DNA of 64,000 bases, taken from positions 62,001 to 126,000 of the forward strand of contig NZ_CAJYCN010000007.1 of NCBI RefSeq assembly GCF_913566895.1. Direction: 5' to 3'. This DNA is from Listeria ilorinensis (lineage in GTDB: Bacteria > Bacillota > Bacilli > Lactobacillales > Listeriaceae). Both the position numbers and the translations under genes were made by a program. Positions 56,700-64,000 of this stretch are shown here, one piece after another (position 1 is the first letter of the stretch; each line of letters starts with the position of its first letter). The notes under the pieces were generated by a model. That model had not been told where the DNA came from. It worked only from the letters and a program-made list of their open reading frames with translations, and ran no database searches.

Positions 56700-58004
56700 T
56701 TGATATTAACCATTAAATTTGTCATTATTGCCTTATTGATAGGCGTTTCGGCTTTTTTCGTCGCCACGGAATTTGCCATTGTAAAAATGAGGCCCAGTCG
56801 CCTTGATCAACTGATTGCGGAAGGTAACAAGCGAGCTCATCTTGCCCGGCATATCTATAATCATTTAAATGCTTATTTATCAGCTTGTCAGCTTGGGATC
56901 ACGATCAGCTCCCTCGGTCTTGGTTGGTTAGGGGAATCTACGGTCGAAGCGGCTCTGCATCCCTTATTCGACCTACTTTCCGTACCGAGCTCAGTAGTTA
57001 CCGTCCTTTCCTTTATTCTTGCCTTTGTGATCATCACTTTTCTGCATGTAGTAGTAGGCGAGTTGGTACCAAAAACGCTGGCAATTGATAAAACAGAAGC
57101 GGTAGCACTTTCTGTAGCACGACCGCTTCACATTTTTTATAAATTAATGTTCCCTTTTATTTGGTTGTTGAATGAATCCTCTGTTCTGATTTCCAAGCTT
57201 TTCGGATTAGAACCTGCAAGTGAACATGAAATCGCACATACAGAAGAAGAACTGCGCATCATCGTGGGTGAAAGTTATAAAAGCGGTGAGATCAACCAAT
57301 CGGAATTCCGCTATGTGAATAAAATTTTTGATTTTGATGAGCGGATGGCAAAAGAAGTTATGATCCCACGCACGGAAATCGTAACAGTAGAAACTGGCCA
57401 ATCCATTGCCGATTTATCTGATATCATGGAAAATGAGCGCTATACCCGCTATCCAGTCATTGACGGAGATAAAGATCATATTATCGGTGTACTTAATTTG
57501 AAAGAAATTTTATCAGCGTATGTCAAACATGGCTCAGATCCGTCATTCAGTATTGATCCATATGTGAAACCGATCATTCGGGTAATCGAGACGATTCCGA
57601 TCAAAGAATTATTGATCCGCATGCAAAAAGAACGCTCGCACATTGCCATTTTATTGGACGAATATGGGGGCACATCTGGTCTTGTCACTGTAGAAGATAT
57701 TGTGGAAGAAATTGTAGGTGACATTCGTGATGAATTTGATGCGGATGAGATTCCAGAAATTCGCAAAATTAAAGATGGACACTATATTGTGGATGCCAAA
57801 CTATTGATTGATGAAGTGAATAATATTCTTGGTACAAATATTGAGGAAGAGGAAGTCGATACGATCGGTGGTTGGTTCCTCACACAAAACTATGAAGTGG
57901 AAGTTGGAGATGAAATTGAATACGGAGACTATATTTTCCGTGTCAAACAAGCGGAACCACATCATATTGAATATATTGAAATTCTAAGAAGAATAGCTGA
58001 ATAA
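56700..58004 (+). CDS. CorC/HlyC-type CNNM membrane protein
   Basis: A 434-residue protein of the DUF21-CBS-CorC_HlyC family, linked to magnesium or other divalent metal export. It has a DUF21 membrane domain with four helices (about 5-165; FFVATEFAIVKMRPSRLDQL), two CBS domains (about 205-330, with MIPRTEIVTVE and DEYGGTSGLVTVEDIVEEIV), and a C-terminal CorC domain (about 345-430). The start must be near TTG 56700 because the first helix is conserved and an in-frame stop lies 13 bases upstream. That TTG has no close ribosome site except through the hairpin. Confidence 0.88.
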   Translation: MILTIKFVIIALLIGVSAFFVATEFAIVKMRPSRLDQLIAEGNKRAHLARHIYNHLNAYLSACQLGITISSLGLGWLGESTVEAALHPLFDLLSVPSSVVTVLSFILAFVIITFLHVVVGELVPKTLAIDKTEAVALSVARPLHIFYKLMFPFIWLLNESSVLISKLFGLEPASEHEIAHTEEELRIIVGESYKSGEINQSEFRYVNKIFDFDERMAKEVMIPRTEIVTVETGQSIADLSDIMENERYTRYPVIDGDKDHIIGVLNLKEILSAYVKHGSDPSFSIDPYVKPIIRVIETIPIKELLIRMQKERSHIAILLDEYGGTSGLVTVEDIVEEIVGDIRDEFDADEIPEIRKIKDGHYIVDAKLLIDEVNNILGTNIEEEEVDTIGGWFLTQNYEVEVGDEIEYGDYIFRVKQAEPHHIEYIEILRRIAE

Positions 58005-58015
58005 TTATAAAAGTG

Positions 58016-58052
58016 GGCTTATTGAATGATTATCATACAATAAGCCTTATTT
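58016..58052 (+). terminator. Terminator after the CorC-like gene
   Basis: GGCTTATTG / CAATAAGCC with a 13-base loop and T-rich end. Confidence 0.8.
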
Positions 58053-58310
58053 TAATGTACATATCCTAAAATTCCAGTAGAGGTTCTGACTGCTAAATCT
58101 AAAAAGTTGCCAATATATCATCAATTACAAGACACCTCCTGATCCATGACTAAAAAAGATGCAAAAATTTTTTCCTGTATCTTTTTGGTAATTAAAATAA
58201 CCCTTGACGGTTCTCAAAATGATTGAACTCTTTCTAACCCCTTCTTCTATTTCTGCCTTTTTCGACACATCTTTTCTGTAATTTTGCTATACTAAAAAAG
58301 AAAGGAGCAT
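58053..58310. other. Intergenic stretch with a second hairpin
   Basis: No convincing gene over about 260 bases. A hairpin AAAAAGATGCA / TGTATCTTTTT lies at 58153-58186. On the minus strand AGGAGGTG near 58131-58138 precedes short frames of about 25 codons that I cannot support as genes. Confidence 0.35.
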
Positions 58311-58314
58311 CTTC

Positions 58315-59187
58315 ATGTTTTTTATTGAAATTCCCATTATTCCTGCCTTTACAGATAAAACAGTTCAAGAACTTTTAACAACATCTTTCCATCTTGGAAA
58401 AAAAGCTCGACATGAATATCGGATGAGTAAACAAATCTTTCTTGATGGACAGGCCACTACTTTTGAACAAACGCCGGAATTAGGTCAAATATTGCGGCTA
58501 CCGTTATTAAATGAAAAGGCGACTAGTGCTTACTCCGGCCAGATTAACATCCTCTATGAAGATGATTTCATTGCGGTTGTCAATAAACCAACTCATCTTA
58601 AAACTCACCCAAATACCCTCTCTGACAAAGATACAGCGGCGAATCGACTGCAACACTATTTCGAACAAACAGCGCAAATATCTGCTTCAGCTTATCATGT
58701 ACACCGTCTTGATCAAGTGACAAGTGGGCTCGTGCTCTTTGCAAAAAATCGTCTGGCATTAGCTGCATTTTCTTATCAACTCGAAAAGCGAATGATCAAG
58801 CGTCACTATTTGGCGCTTGTTGAAGGACAAGTGTCCGCTTCGCAAACAATTGAAAAACCGATCGGCAAGGATCGGCACATTAAAGGTAAACAGCATATCA
58901 GCTCTGGGGGGCAATATGCGAAAACGTATATTTCGCCTGTTGAATATCAGCAAAAAAAGAAACAAACATTACTTACTTGCGAGCTAGAAACTGGACGGAC
59001 CCATCAAATCCGTGTTCACCTAGCAAGTATAGGGCATCCGATCGTGGGAGATACCCTTTATGGAAGCAAGAGACAGCAACAACGTGTTATGCTACATGCT
59101 GCTAACATCACATTTTATCATCCCTTTTTCGATAAAACTTTTAATTTGGAAGCACCACTGCCACATGATTTTTTAGTAGAAACATAA
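58315..59187 (+). CDS. RluA-family pseudouridine synthase
   Basis: A 290-residue enzyme that isomerises uridines in rRNA or tRNA. The catalytic Asp is in HRLDQVTSGLVLFAKN near residue 130, with INILYEDDFIAVVNKP before it and the closing TGRTHQIRVHLASIGHPIVGD. The N-terminal 60 residues are an S4-like region. The ATG follows AAAGGAG. It is the RluA/RluD type, target unknown. It ends at a bidirectional terminator facing the AlkD-like gene. Confidence 0.92.
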   Translation: MFFIEIPIIPAFTDKTVQELLTTSFHLGKKARHEYRMSKQIFLDGQATTFEQTPELGQILRLPLLNEKATSAYSGQINILYEDDFIAVVNKPTHLKTHPNTLSDKDTAANRLQHYFEQTAQISASAYHVHRLDQVTSGLVLFAKNRLALAAFSYQLEKRMIKRHYLALVEGQVSASQTIEKPIGKDRHIKGKQHISSGGQYAKTYISPVEYQQKKKQTLLTCELETGRTHQIRVHLASIGHPIVGDTLYGSKRQQQRVMLHAANITFYHPFFDKTFNLEAPLPHDFLVET

Positions 59188-59189
59188 AG

Positions 59190-59228
59190 AAGTGGTCAAC
59201 TTGAAAAACTAGAGTTGACCACTTTTTG
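59190..59228. terminator. Bidirectional terminator
   Basis: AGTGGTCAACT / AGTTGACCACT with an 11-base loop and T run. Confidence 0.9.
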
Positions 59229-59231
59229 ATT

Positions 59232-59891
59232 TTAAAAATGTTTAAGTGCTTCTCTTCGACTGAGGGGGGCCAATTCGGTCTGTTCAACAAACTGGTATAC
59301 AGCCTCCGGTGCCGTCTTAGCATATTCACGCAGACTCCAGCCAATCGCTTTTTGGATAAAAAATTCCTTTTGTCGTCTCTCCTTACAAATGATTCTAAAA
59401 AGGAAGGCTTCATCCGTTTGCTCTTTATACTTCAACTGAAACAAAATGGCTGTTCGGATCAGCCAAATGTTACCACTCGCCAACCATCGTTCAACAGTTG
59501 CATCACGTTTCTCTGGATAACGCCCAAAGTAATGACCAACTAAATGACTGGCAATCGTATCAACCGTATCCCACCACGCATTTGTTTGAATAAACCATTC
59601 ATAATCGGCCAGTATCTCTGATTCAGCCTGTTTCTTTTTTCGTACAAGTAAATCGATTGCCAGCTGATGAAACTCCCGCTCCTCTTCTTGATAAAGCTGC
59701 TTGGCAAATGATACCAGCTCTTCTGGTTCACCAAATTGGCTAAGCAGCTCTTTCATTAACGCTCGCCGCTCGCCAGCACGAATTCCCAAAAAAGGAAATT
59801 GGTTTTTCATATAGGCCTCCATGGCAGGCTGGTTATCTGGGTGGGCATGTCTTCTATAATACTTTGTCCATACTGCAACTAAATCCGTCAT
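59232..59891 (-). CDS. AlkD-like DNA glycosylase
   Basis: A 219-residue all-helical HEAT-repeat protein of the DNA alkylation repair family, which removes alkylated purines. Conserved parts are FPFLGIRAGERRALMKE, the NAWWDTVDTIASHLVG segment with Trp and Asp of the active site, and IQKAIGWSLREYAKTAP. Its start overlaps the stop of the aldo/keto reductase gene by four bases, so the two are coupled, although their functions are not obviously linked. Confidence 0.9.
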   Translation of the reverse strand: MTDLVAVWTKYYRRHAHPDNQPAMEAYMKNQFPFLGIRAGERRALMKELLSQFGEPEELVSFAKQLYQEEEREFHQLAIDLLVRKKKQAESEILADYEWFIQTNAWWDTVDTIASHLVGHYFGRYPEKRDATVERWLASGNIWLIRTAILFQLKYKEQTDEAFLFRIICKERRQKEFFIQKAIGWSLREYAKTAPEAVYQFVEQTELAPLSRREALKHF

Positions 59892-60781
59892 TTTTCTAGA
59901 TCCTCAGCTTTTTGCGTCATCAGTTCTTTTTCACGTTCCATACTTTCCAAAAAGTACGGCAGATCATCTGGATCCGGGCCGACCATTTTTCCTGTTTCCA
60001 ATAAGTCGATCCGTCGCATATCTTCTGCATCCAAACAAAAATAATCCAATTGTGCATTCTCCTTAATACGGCTCGAAGCGATCGACTTTGGAATAATGAT
60101 CGTATCCCGATTTAAATGCCACTGCAAAATCACCTGATCCACCTGCGCCCCATGTTTTTTAGCAATTTCCGTGATCACCGGATTCTGCATAAGCGTCCCC
60201 TTGGCGAGCGGTGACCAAGCTGCATGTGCGATCTGTTGTTCCTTCAGATACTTGCGCAGTTCATTCTGCGGATAAAGCGGATGCATTTCCACTTGATTAA
60301 GTACAGGTTTTTCATTTGCCACAATCAAAAGATCTGCCAAATGATGCTGCCTGAAATTCGCCACACCGATGGATCTTACTGCCCCTTCTTCATGAAGACG
60401 CTCCATTGCCCGCCAGGCATCTCGGTATTTGCCCGCGATCGGCCAGTGAATCAAATACAAATCCAGATAGTCGAGGCGCAGATTGCGAAGCGTGCGTTCA
60501 AAAGCAAATAACGTCTCGTCATAGCCAAGATCACCATTCCACACTTTTGAACTAATGTAAATATCTTTACGATGAGCACCGCTTTCCCCAATCGCTTTGC
60601 CGACCATTTTTTCATTATTATATACTGCCGCTGTATCAAACAGTTTATAGCCTACTTCAATCGCCTGTTCGACTGCTGAGGTGATGTAATGCTGTTCACT
60701 CATCTGGAATACCCCTAGACCAATGTAAGGGATCTGTTCACCTGTTCTAAGAGTCAGACGATCATCTAATTTTTTCGTCAT
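59888..60781 (-). CDS. Aldo/keto reductase
   Basis: An NADPH-dependent carbonyl reductase of 297 residues. The catalytic tetrad is visible: Asp and Tyr in LFDTAAVYNNE, Lys in IYISSKVWN, and His in LYLIHWPIAG. Nucleotide binding is by IPKSIASSRIKEN near the end. The ATG at 60781 lies about nine bases after AGGAGGGAG; the longer frame is rejected. It leads a two-gene unit with the AlkD-like gene. Possible substrates include methylglyoxal and other aldehydes. Confidence 0.93.
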   Translation of the reverse strand: MTKKLDDRLTLRTGEQIPYIGLGVFQMSEQHYITSAVEQAIEVGYKLFDTAAVYNNEKMVGKAIGESGAHRKDIYISSKVWNGDLGYDETLFAFERTLRNLRLDYLDLYLIHWPIAGKYRDAWRAMERLHEEGAVRSIGVANFRQHHLADLLIVANEKPVLNQVEMHPLYPQNELRKYLKEQQIAHAAWSPLAKGTLMQNPVITEIAKKHGAQVDQVILQWHLNRDTIIIPKSIASSRIKENAQLDYFCLDAEDMRRIDLLETGKMVGPDPDDLPYFLESMEREKELMTQKAEDLEK

Positions 60782-60805
60782 TTTCACATGCTCCCTCCTA
60801 CGCAT

Positions 60806-61150
60806 AAAAGGCTGGAATGTTTGCTAAAGTCATAACCCTAGTATACCCAATCTAGCCTCATCCGACTATCAAAAAAACATAAAAAATTTTTTCTTTTTCA
60901 CTAATTTTTAACAATTGTTTCTATCACAAGGATGGAAGCGTTTACGGATCATTACATCAAATTCCTGTCAAAAAAAAGTTTCCTATTTAGTCGTATCCTA
61001 TGTTAGTATTGAATTGTGGTAAATTTCAATCAGCATATTGTTATTCTTTTGTAAGGAATCTGTTAAAGAAACAACCCGCTCTTTTCTTAGAGAACGGGTA
61101 CATTGACACGCAAATTTTACTTACCAAAAAGATCGGGGGAATTGTAAAAA
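60806..61150. other. Intergenic region before the phosphate genes
   Basis: No gene seen. It must hold promoters for the aldo/keto reductase gene (minus) and the DUF47 gene (plus), and has a small hairpin ACCCG...CGGGT at 61075-61100. I could not place a clear PhoP box. Confidence 0.35.
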
Positions 61151-61771
61151 ATGGCTTTTAAAAATAAGAAAGACCGTTTTGCATCTTTACTGCATGATAT
61201 CGCGGTGAATTTGCATGAGGGTGCCAACTTTTTTGCATCGTACAACATCGAATCTGTTGAGGATTTACATACTTTTTCAGACAAAATGAAAGAGTATGAA
61301 ACAACTGGAGACTCAATGGTTCATAAAATGATCATGGAGCTTAATGACGCGTTTATCACACCGATTGAACGTGAAGATATGCTCGAACTTACAAATCGTC
61401 TTGATGACGTCATGGACGGTCTTGAACAAACCGCCTTTTCATTAGAAATTTGCCAAATCACACATTACGATGAATATATGCTGAAATTTATCCAAGCGAT
61501 TCAAGCAAGTACTGTGGAAATCGAAAAAGCAGTGGATCTTGTTTTCGACAAAAAGCTGAAAGATGTCCGCAAACTGGCAATCGGTATTAAAGATTATGAG
61601 TCCAAATGTGATGATGTTTATCGAGAATCCTTAATTCAACTTTTCCAAAATGAAAAGGATCCGATCAAATTGATTCGTCTAAAACAAGTTTATGAAGATC
61701 TTGAAGAAATCGCAGACAGTTGTCAAAGTGTAGCTAACACACTTGAATCAATTGTTATGAAAAACGCGTAA
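61151..61771 (+). CDS. DUF47/PhoU-like partner of PiT
   Basis: A 206-residue all-helical protein of the PhoU-like DUF47 family. It has HEGANFFASYNIE near residue 21 and conserved acidic patches (EREDMLELTNRLDDVMDG, about 75-95, and YEDLEEIADS near 180) that may bind metal ions. It lies 11 bases before the PiT gene and probably regulates its activity, as the pair is conserved in Firmicutes. The ATG follows GGGGGA. Confidence 0.92.
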   Translation: MAFKNKKDRFASLLHDIAVNLHEGANFFASYNIESVEDLHTFSDKMKEYETTGDSMVHKMIMELNDAFITPIEREDMLELTNRLDDVMDGLEQTAFSLEICQITHYDEYMLKFIQAIQASTVEIEKAVDLVFDKKLKDVRKLAIGIKDYESKCDDVYRESLIQLFQNEKDPIKLIRLKQVYEDLEEIADSCQSVANTLESIVMKNA

Positions 61772-61782
61772 GGGGACAGCCA

Positions 61783-62781
61783 ATGGAAGGAATGTTATTC
61801 ATTACAATTGTCATCGTGCTTGCGGCGTTAGCTTTTGACTTGATCAACGGCTTTCACGATACCGCCAACGCGATTGCGACCAGTGTTTCAACAAAGGCAT
61901 TAAAACCTAAACACGCCATTATCCTTGCTGCAACGATGAACTTTATTGGTGCGGTTTCATTCACCGGGGTCGCTAAAACAATCACCAAAGATATTGTTGA
62001 CCCATTTGCGCTCGACAATGGGCAAATCGTTATTCTTGCCGCGCTTATTGCGGCGATTGCATGGAATCTGATTACTTGGTATTTTGGTATTCCAAGTAGT
62101 TCCTCGCACGCATTGATCGGTTCGATTGCTGGTGCAGCGATTGCTGCTGCTGGATTTGGTGCGATTGAATATAGTGGTTTTATAAAGATATTGATTGGCT
62201 TAGTAGTTTCGCCATTTTTAGCATTTGCCGTCGGTTACCTTATTTATACCTTGTTCAAGATTTTCTTAAAGAATTTAAATCTTTCAACAACCAATCGACG
62301 CTTTCGTTTGCTTCAAATCGCGACAGCTGCCCTTCAATCTTATTCACACGGTACAAATGATGCACAAAAATCAATGGGGATTATTACGATGGCCCTGATT
62401 GCCGGCTCATTCCAGTCCACAGACGATGTTCAGCTTTGGGTACAGGTCTCCTGTGCGCTTGCTATGGCTATCGGTACTAGTATTGGTGGTTGGAAAATCA
62501 TCAAAACTGTTGGCGGTAAGATTATGAAAATCAAACCGGTTAACGGAGTTGCTGCAGATCTTAGTTCGGTCATTGTTATTTTTGGGGCTACTTTCATTCA
62601 TCTGCCTGTCTCAACAACACACGTTATCAGCTCTTCCATCCTAGGTGTTGGTACGAGCCACCGTGTGAAAGGCGTGAAATGGGATACTGCTCAAAGAATG
62701 ATCATTACATGGATCATTACACTGCCTATCTCTGCAACGATTGCAGCTGTGCTTTTCTTCTTATTAAATCTTTTCTTATAA
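61783..62781 (+). CDS. Inorganic phosphate transporter (PiT)
   Basis: A low-affinity phosphate/cation symporter, 332 residues with about ten membrane helices. The duplicated PiT signature is present: FDLINGFHDTANAIATSV near residue 20 and SYSHGTNDAQKSMGIITMAL near 188. The ATG follows GGGGAC. It is co-transcribed with the DUF47 gene and ends at a strong terminator. Confidence 0.95.
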   Translation: MEGMLFITIVIVLAALAFDLINGFHDTANAIATSVSTKALKPKHAIILAATMNFIGAVSFTGVAKTITKDIVDPFALDNGQIVILAALIAAIAWNLITWYFGIPSSSSHALIGSIAGAAIAAAGFGAIEYSGFIKILIGLVVSPFLAFAVGYLIYTLFKIFLKNLNLSTTNRRFRLLQIATAALQSYSHGTNDAQKSMGIITMALIAGSFQSTDDVQLWVQVSCALAMAIGTSIGGWKIIKTVGGKIMKIKPVNGVAADLSSVIVIFGATFIHLPVSTTHVISSSILGVGTSHRVKGVKWDTAQRMIITWIITLPISATIAAVLFFLLNLFL

Positions 62782-62793
62782 TATATTATGCGT

Positions 62794-62826
62794 AAACCGG
62801 AGCTTTTTCAGCTCCGGTTTTTATTT
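62794..62826 (+). terminator. Terminator after pit
   Basis: AAACCGGAGCT / AGCTCCGGTTT, five-base loop, T run. Confidence 0.93.
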
Positions 62827-62889
62827 TGTGCTGTTTTATGCTTAGAAAAAAGGGAAAACAGATGAAAAATAGCGAAAGGGGAACAATAT

Positions 62890-63411
62890 ATGACGATCTA
62901 TTATTTTGAAAAACCGCAATCCCTAAATAAAAATCAACCTTTAGAAATTAAAAATAGCGAAAATCAAATCGTGGCCAAAATCACCAAAACGGCTGCTAAA
63001 ATCTTATTTTCAAAAGAAAATACCCCTTTTTCTTTCCAGGATAGTGCTGATCAGGAAGATGCTTATTTGACACTTGAACTTGGCTGGCTGGGAAAAACGA
63101 GGCCTGTCATCGTTTACCATGATAAACTGAATCAAAAAGAGATTGCCTTTGAAGAGATTTCTGATACCCAAGCTCCCTTACATCTTCATTCTAAAGAAGC
63201 TGATTTTCCGATTGATATTTTTGAACAACCATCTCAACGCTCCTTGCTTATCAAATTTCATCAGCAGGAAAGCGCCTTTATTCAAGAATTCCAAAACGAC
63301 TCATCTAAATCCTACTTGCGTGTCAAAATTTTAGTTGATAATACAAATATCCCAGACAGTTTCTTCTTGCTCAGTTATTTTATTTTTCATTTAATCAAAA
63401 ATGAATTTTAA
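62890..63411 (+). CDS. Tubby-C-terminal-like (LOR-type) hypothetical protein
   Basis: A 173-residue soluble protein rich in beta strands, with IYYFEKPQSL near the start and the repeating strand pattern of tubby-C/LURP-one-like proteins (NQIVAKITKTAAKILFSK, then YLTLELGWLGKTRPVIV). The fold assignment is only my impression. The ATG follows AAAGGGG. It stands alone between two terminators. Function unknown. Confidence 0.6.
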   Translation: MTIYYFEKPQSLNKNQPLEIKNSENQIVAKITKTAAKILFSKENTPFSFQDSADQEDAYLTLELGWLGKTRPVIVYHDKLNQKEIAFEEISDTQAPLHLHSKEADFPIDIFEQPSQRSLLIKFHQQESAFIQEFQNDSSKSYLRVKILVDNTNIPDSFFLLSYFIFHLIKNEF

Positions 63412-63416
63412 TTGAG

Positions 63417-63454
63417 AAAACTCCCTCTTTCATATCGTTTATGGGGTTTTTAGC
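63417..63454 (+). terminator. Weak terminator
   Basis: AAACTCC / GGGGTTT stem (with one G-T pair) and a T run. Confidence 0.5.
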
Positions 63455-63511
63455 TGTGCCTGGCAGTTCTTCTTTTGTTATACGTTTACAGAAAAAGCTC
63501 ATAAAAAACTG

Positions 63512-63540
63512 TTGCATATTTAAACATTTAAATGTATTAT
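63512..63540 (+). promoter_or_regulatory. Promoter of the binding-protein gene
   Basis: TTGCAT (63512-63517), 17-base spacer, TATTAT (63535-63540); a TATAAT directly follows at 63541. Confidence 0.5.
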
Positions 63541-63613
63541 TATAATATATTAAGAATAAGATGAACCGCTTCTTATTCTACTCAATTAATTTCTTCAAAA
63601 AGGAGTTGTGTTC

Positions 63614-64000
63614 ATGCATAAAAAAAGTATTCTGCAAAAACTGGCAGCATTTGGCTTCATCTTTGTTTTTCTATTTAGTTTTTTCCAACCGGTAGAAGCA
63701 GCTACAGATGATTCTCTCAAACAAATACAAGACAGTGGGGAACTTGTTGTAGGCTTGTCGGCAGATTATCCGCCGTATGAGTTTCATCAGACTATTAAAG
63801 GAAAAGACGAGATTGTAGGTTTTGATGTCTCCATTGCTCAAAAAATTGCAGATGATATGGGAGTTAAACTAACGATCAAGGAAATGGGCTTTGACAGCTT
63901 ACTGGGGGCACTCAAAACGGGTAAGATCGATATGATCATCTCCGGTATGTCTCCTACTCCTGAACGCGAGAAAGAAGTCGACTTTTCTGATCCTTATATG
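63614..64000 (+). CDS. Amino-acid ABC transporter binding protein, partial
   Basis: The first 129 residues of a family 3 solute-binding protein; the gene runs off the right edge. A signal peptide ends near VEAATDD (residue 30), then comes the typical VVGLSADYPPYEF, VGFDVSIAQKIADDMGV and KIDMIISGMSPTPEREKEVD. No lipobox Cys is seen, so it may be fused to a permease domain downstream, as in ArpJ of Listeria, which has this genomic position. The ATG follows AAGGAG. Confidence 0.88.
   Translation, partial: MHKKSILQKLAAFGFIFVFLFSFFQPVEAATDDSLKQIQDSGELVVGLSADYPPYEFHQTIKGKDEIVGFDVSIAQKIADDMGVKLTIKEMGFDSLLGALKTGKIDMIISGMSPTPEREKEVDFSDPYM

Overview
The window is a low-GC Firmicute chromosome segment that I read as Listeria in the broad sense. 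From about 6 kb onward the gene order is the Listeria backbone: pepF, coiA, mecA, spxA, oppFDCBA, trpS, ohr, fabF-fabH, a GW-module autolysin, gpmA, clpB, then hemH-hemE, a heme monooxygenase, ecsAB, hit, prsA, yhaM-yhaN-yhaO, fumC, a yxlEFG-like ABC set, a class A PBP, an arsenate-reductase homologue, a CDF exporter, a CorC-like protein, DUF47/PiT and an ArpJ-like binding protein. The left end carries fliP/fliO divergent from mogR, the Listeria-type motility repressor, so this should be a motile species. I cannot name the species. Joining mogR to pepF is not the L. monocytogenes arrangement as I remember it, which points to a relative with a rearranged map.

Layout. 0-2.3 kb: the flagellar operon start (minus) and mogR plus a small gene (plus). 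2.4-5.5 kb: two small orphan proteins, then a PTS IIC permease with its GntR regulator and shared operator motifs. 6-16.6 kb: a long minus-strand block of pepF-coiA, mecA, spxA and the opp operon with CodY-like boxes in its leader. 17.3-19 kb: a DUF3899 membrane protein and trpS behind a tryptophan T-box. 19-27.5 kb: ohr, fabHF under a FapR-type operator, autolysin, gpmA, and clpB under two CtsR boxes. 27.5-34 kb is the accessory part: a gene remnant, a DUF3100-type membrane pair with an M20 peptidase, HAD, GNAT, an ankyrin protein and a small HTH regulator. 34-54.8 kb: heme synthesis and breakdown, EcsAB, PrsA, the YhaMNO nuclease set, FumC, the ABC set and the PBP. 54.9-64 kb: a sigmaB-type promoter driving a degenerate ArsC, the CDF exporter, a CorC-like protein with an elaborate untypical leader, pseudouridine synthase, AlkD-like and aldo/keto reductase genes, phosphate uptake genes, and the start of an amino-acid binding protein.

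How genes work together. Spx, MecA and ClpB belong to the Clp proteolysis and stress network. Opp imports peptides that PepF can finish degrading, and CodY-like sites would tie this to nutrient state. HemE and HemH run the late coproporphyrin heme route, with a heme-degrading enzyme divergent from them. PrsA and the PBP act at the cell surface.

The most unusual sequence is the roughly 230-nt leader of the CorC-like gene (56458-56702). It has a textbook promoter, a possible five-residue leader peptide whose start lies inside a long stem, a possible anti-Shine-Dalgarno element, and a ten-pair hairpin between the only good ribosome binding site and a TTG start. I do not recognise it as a known riboswitch class.
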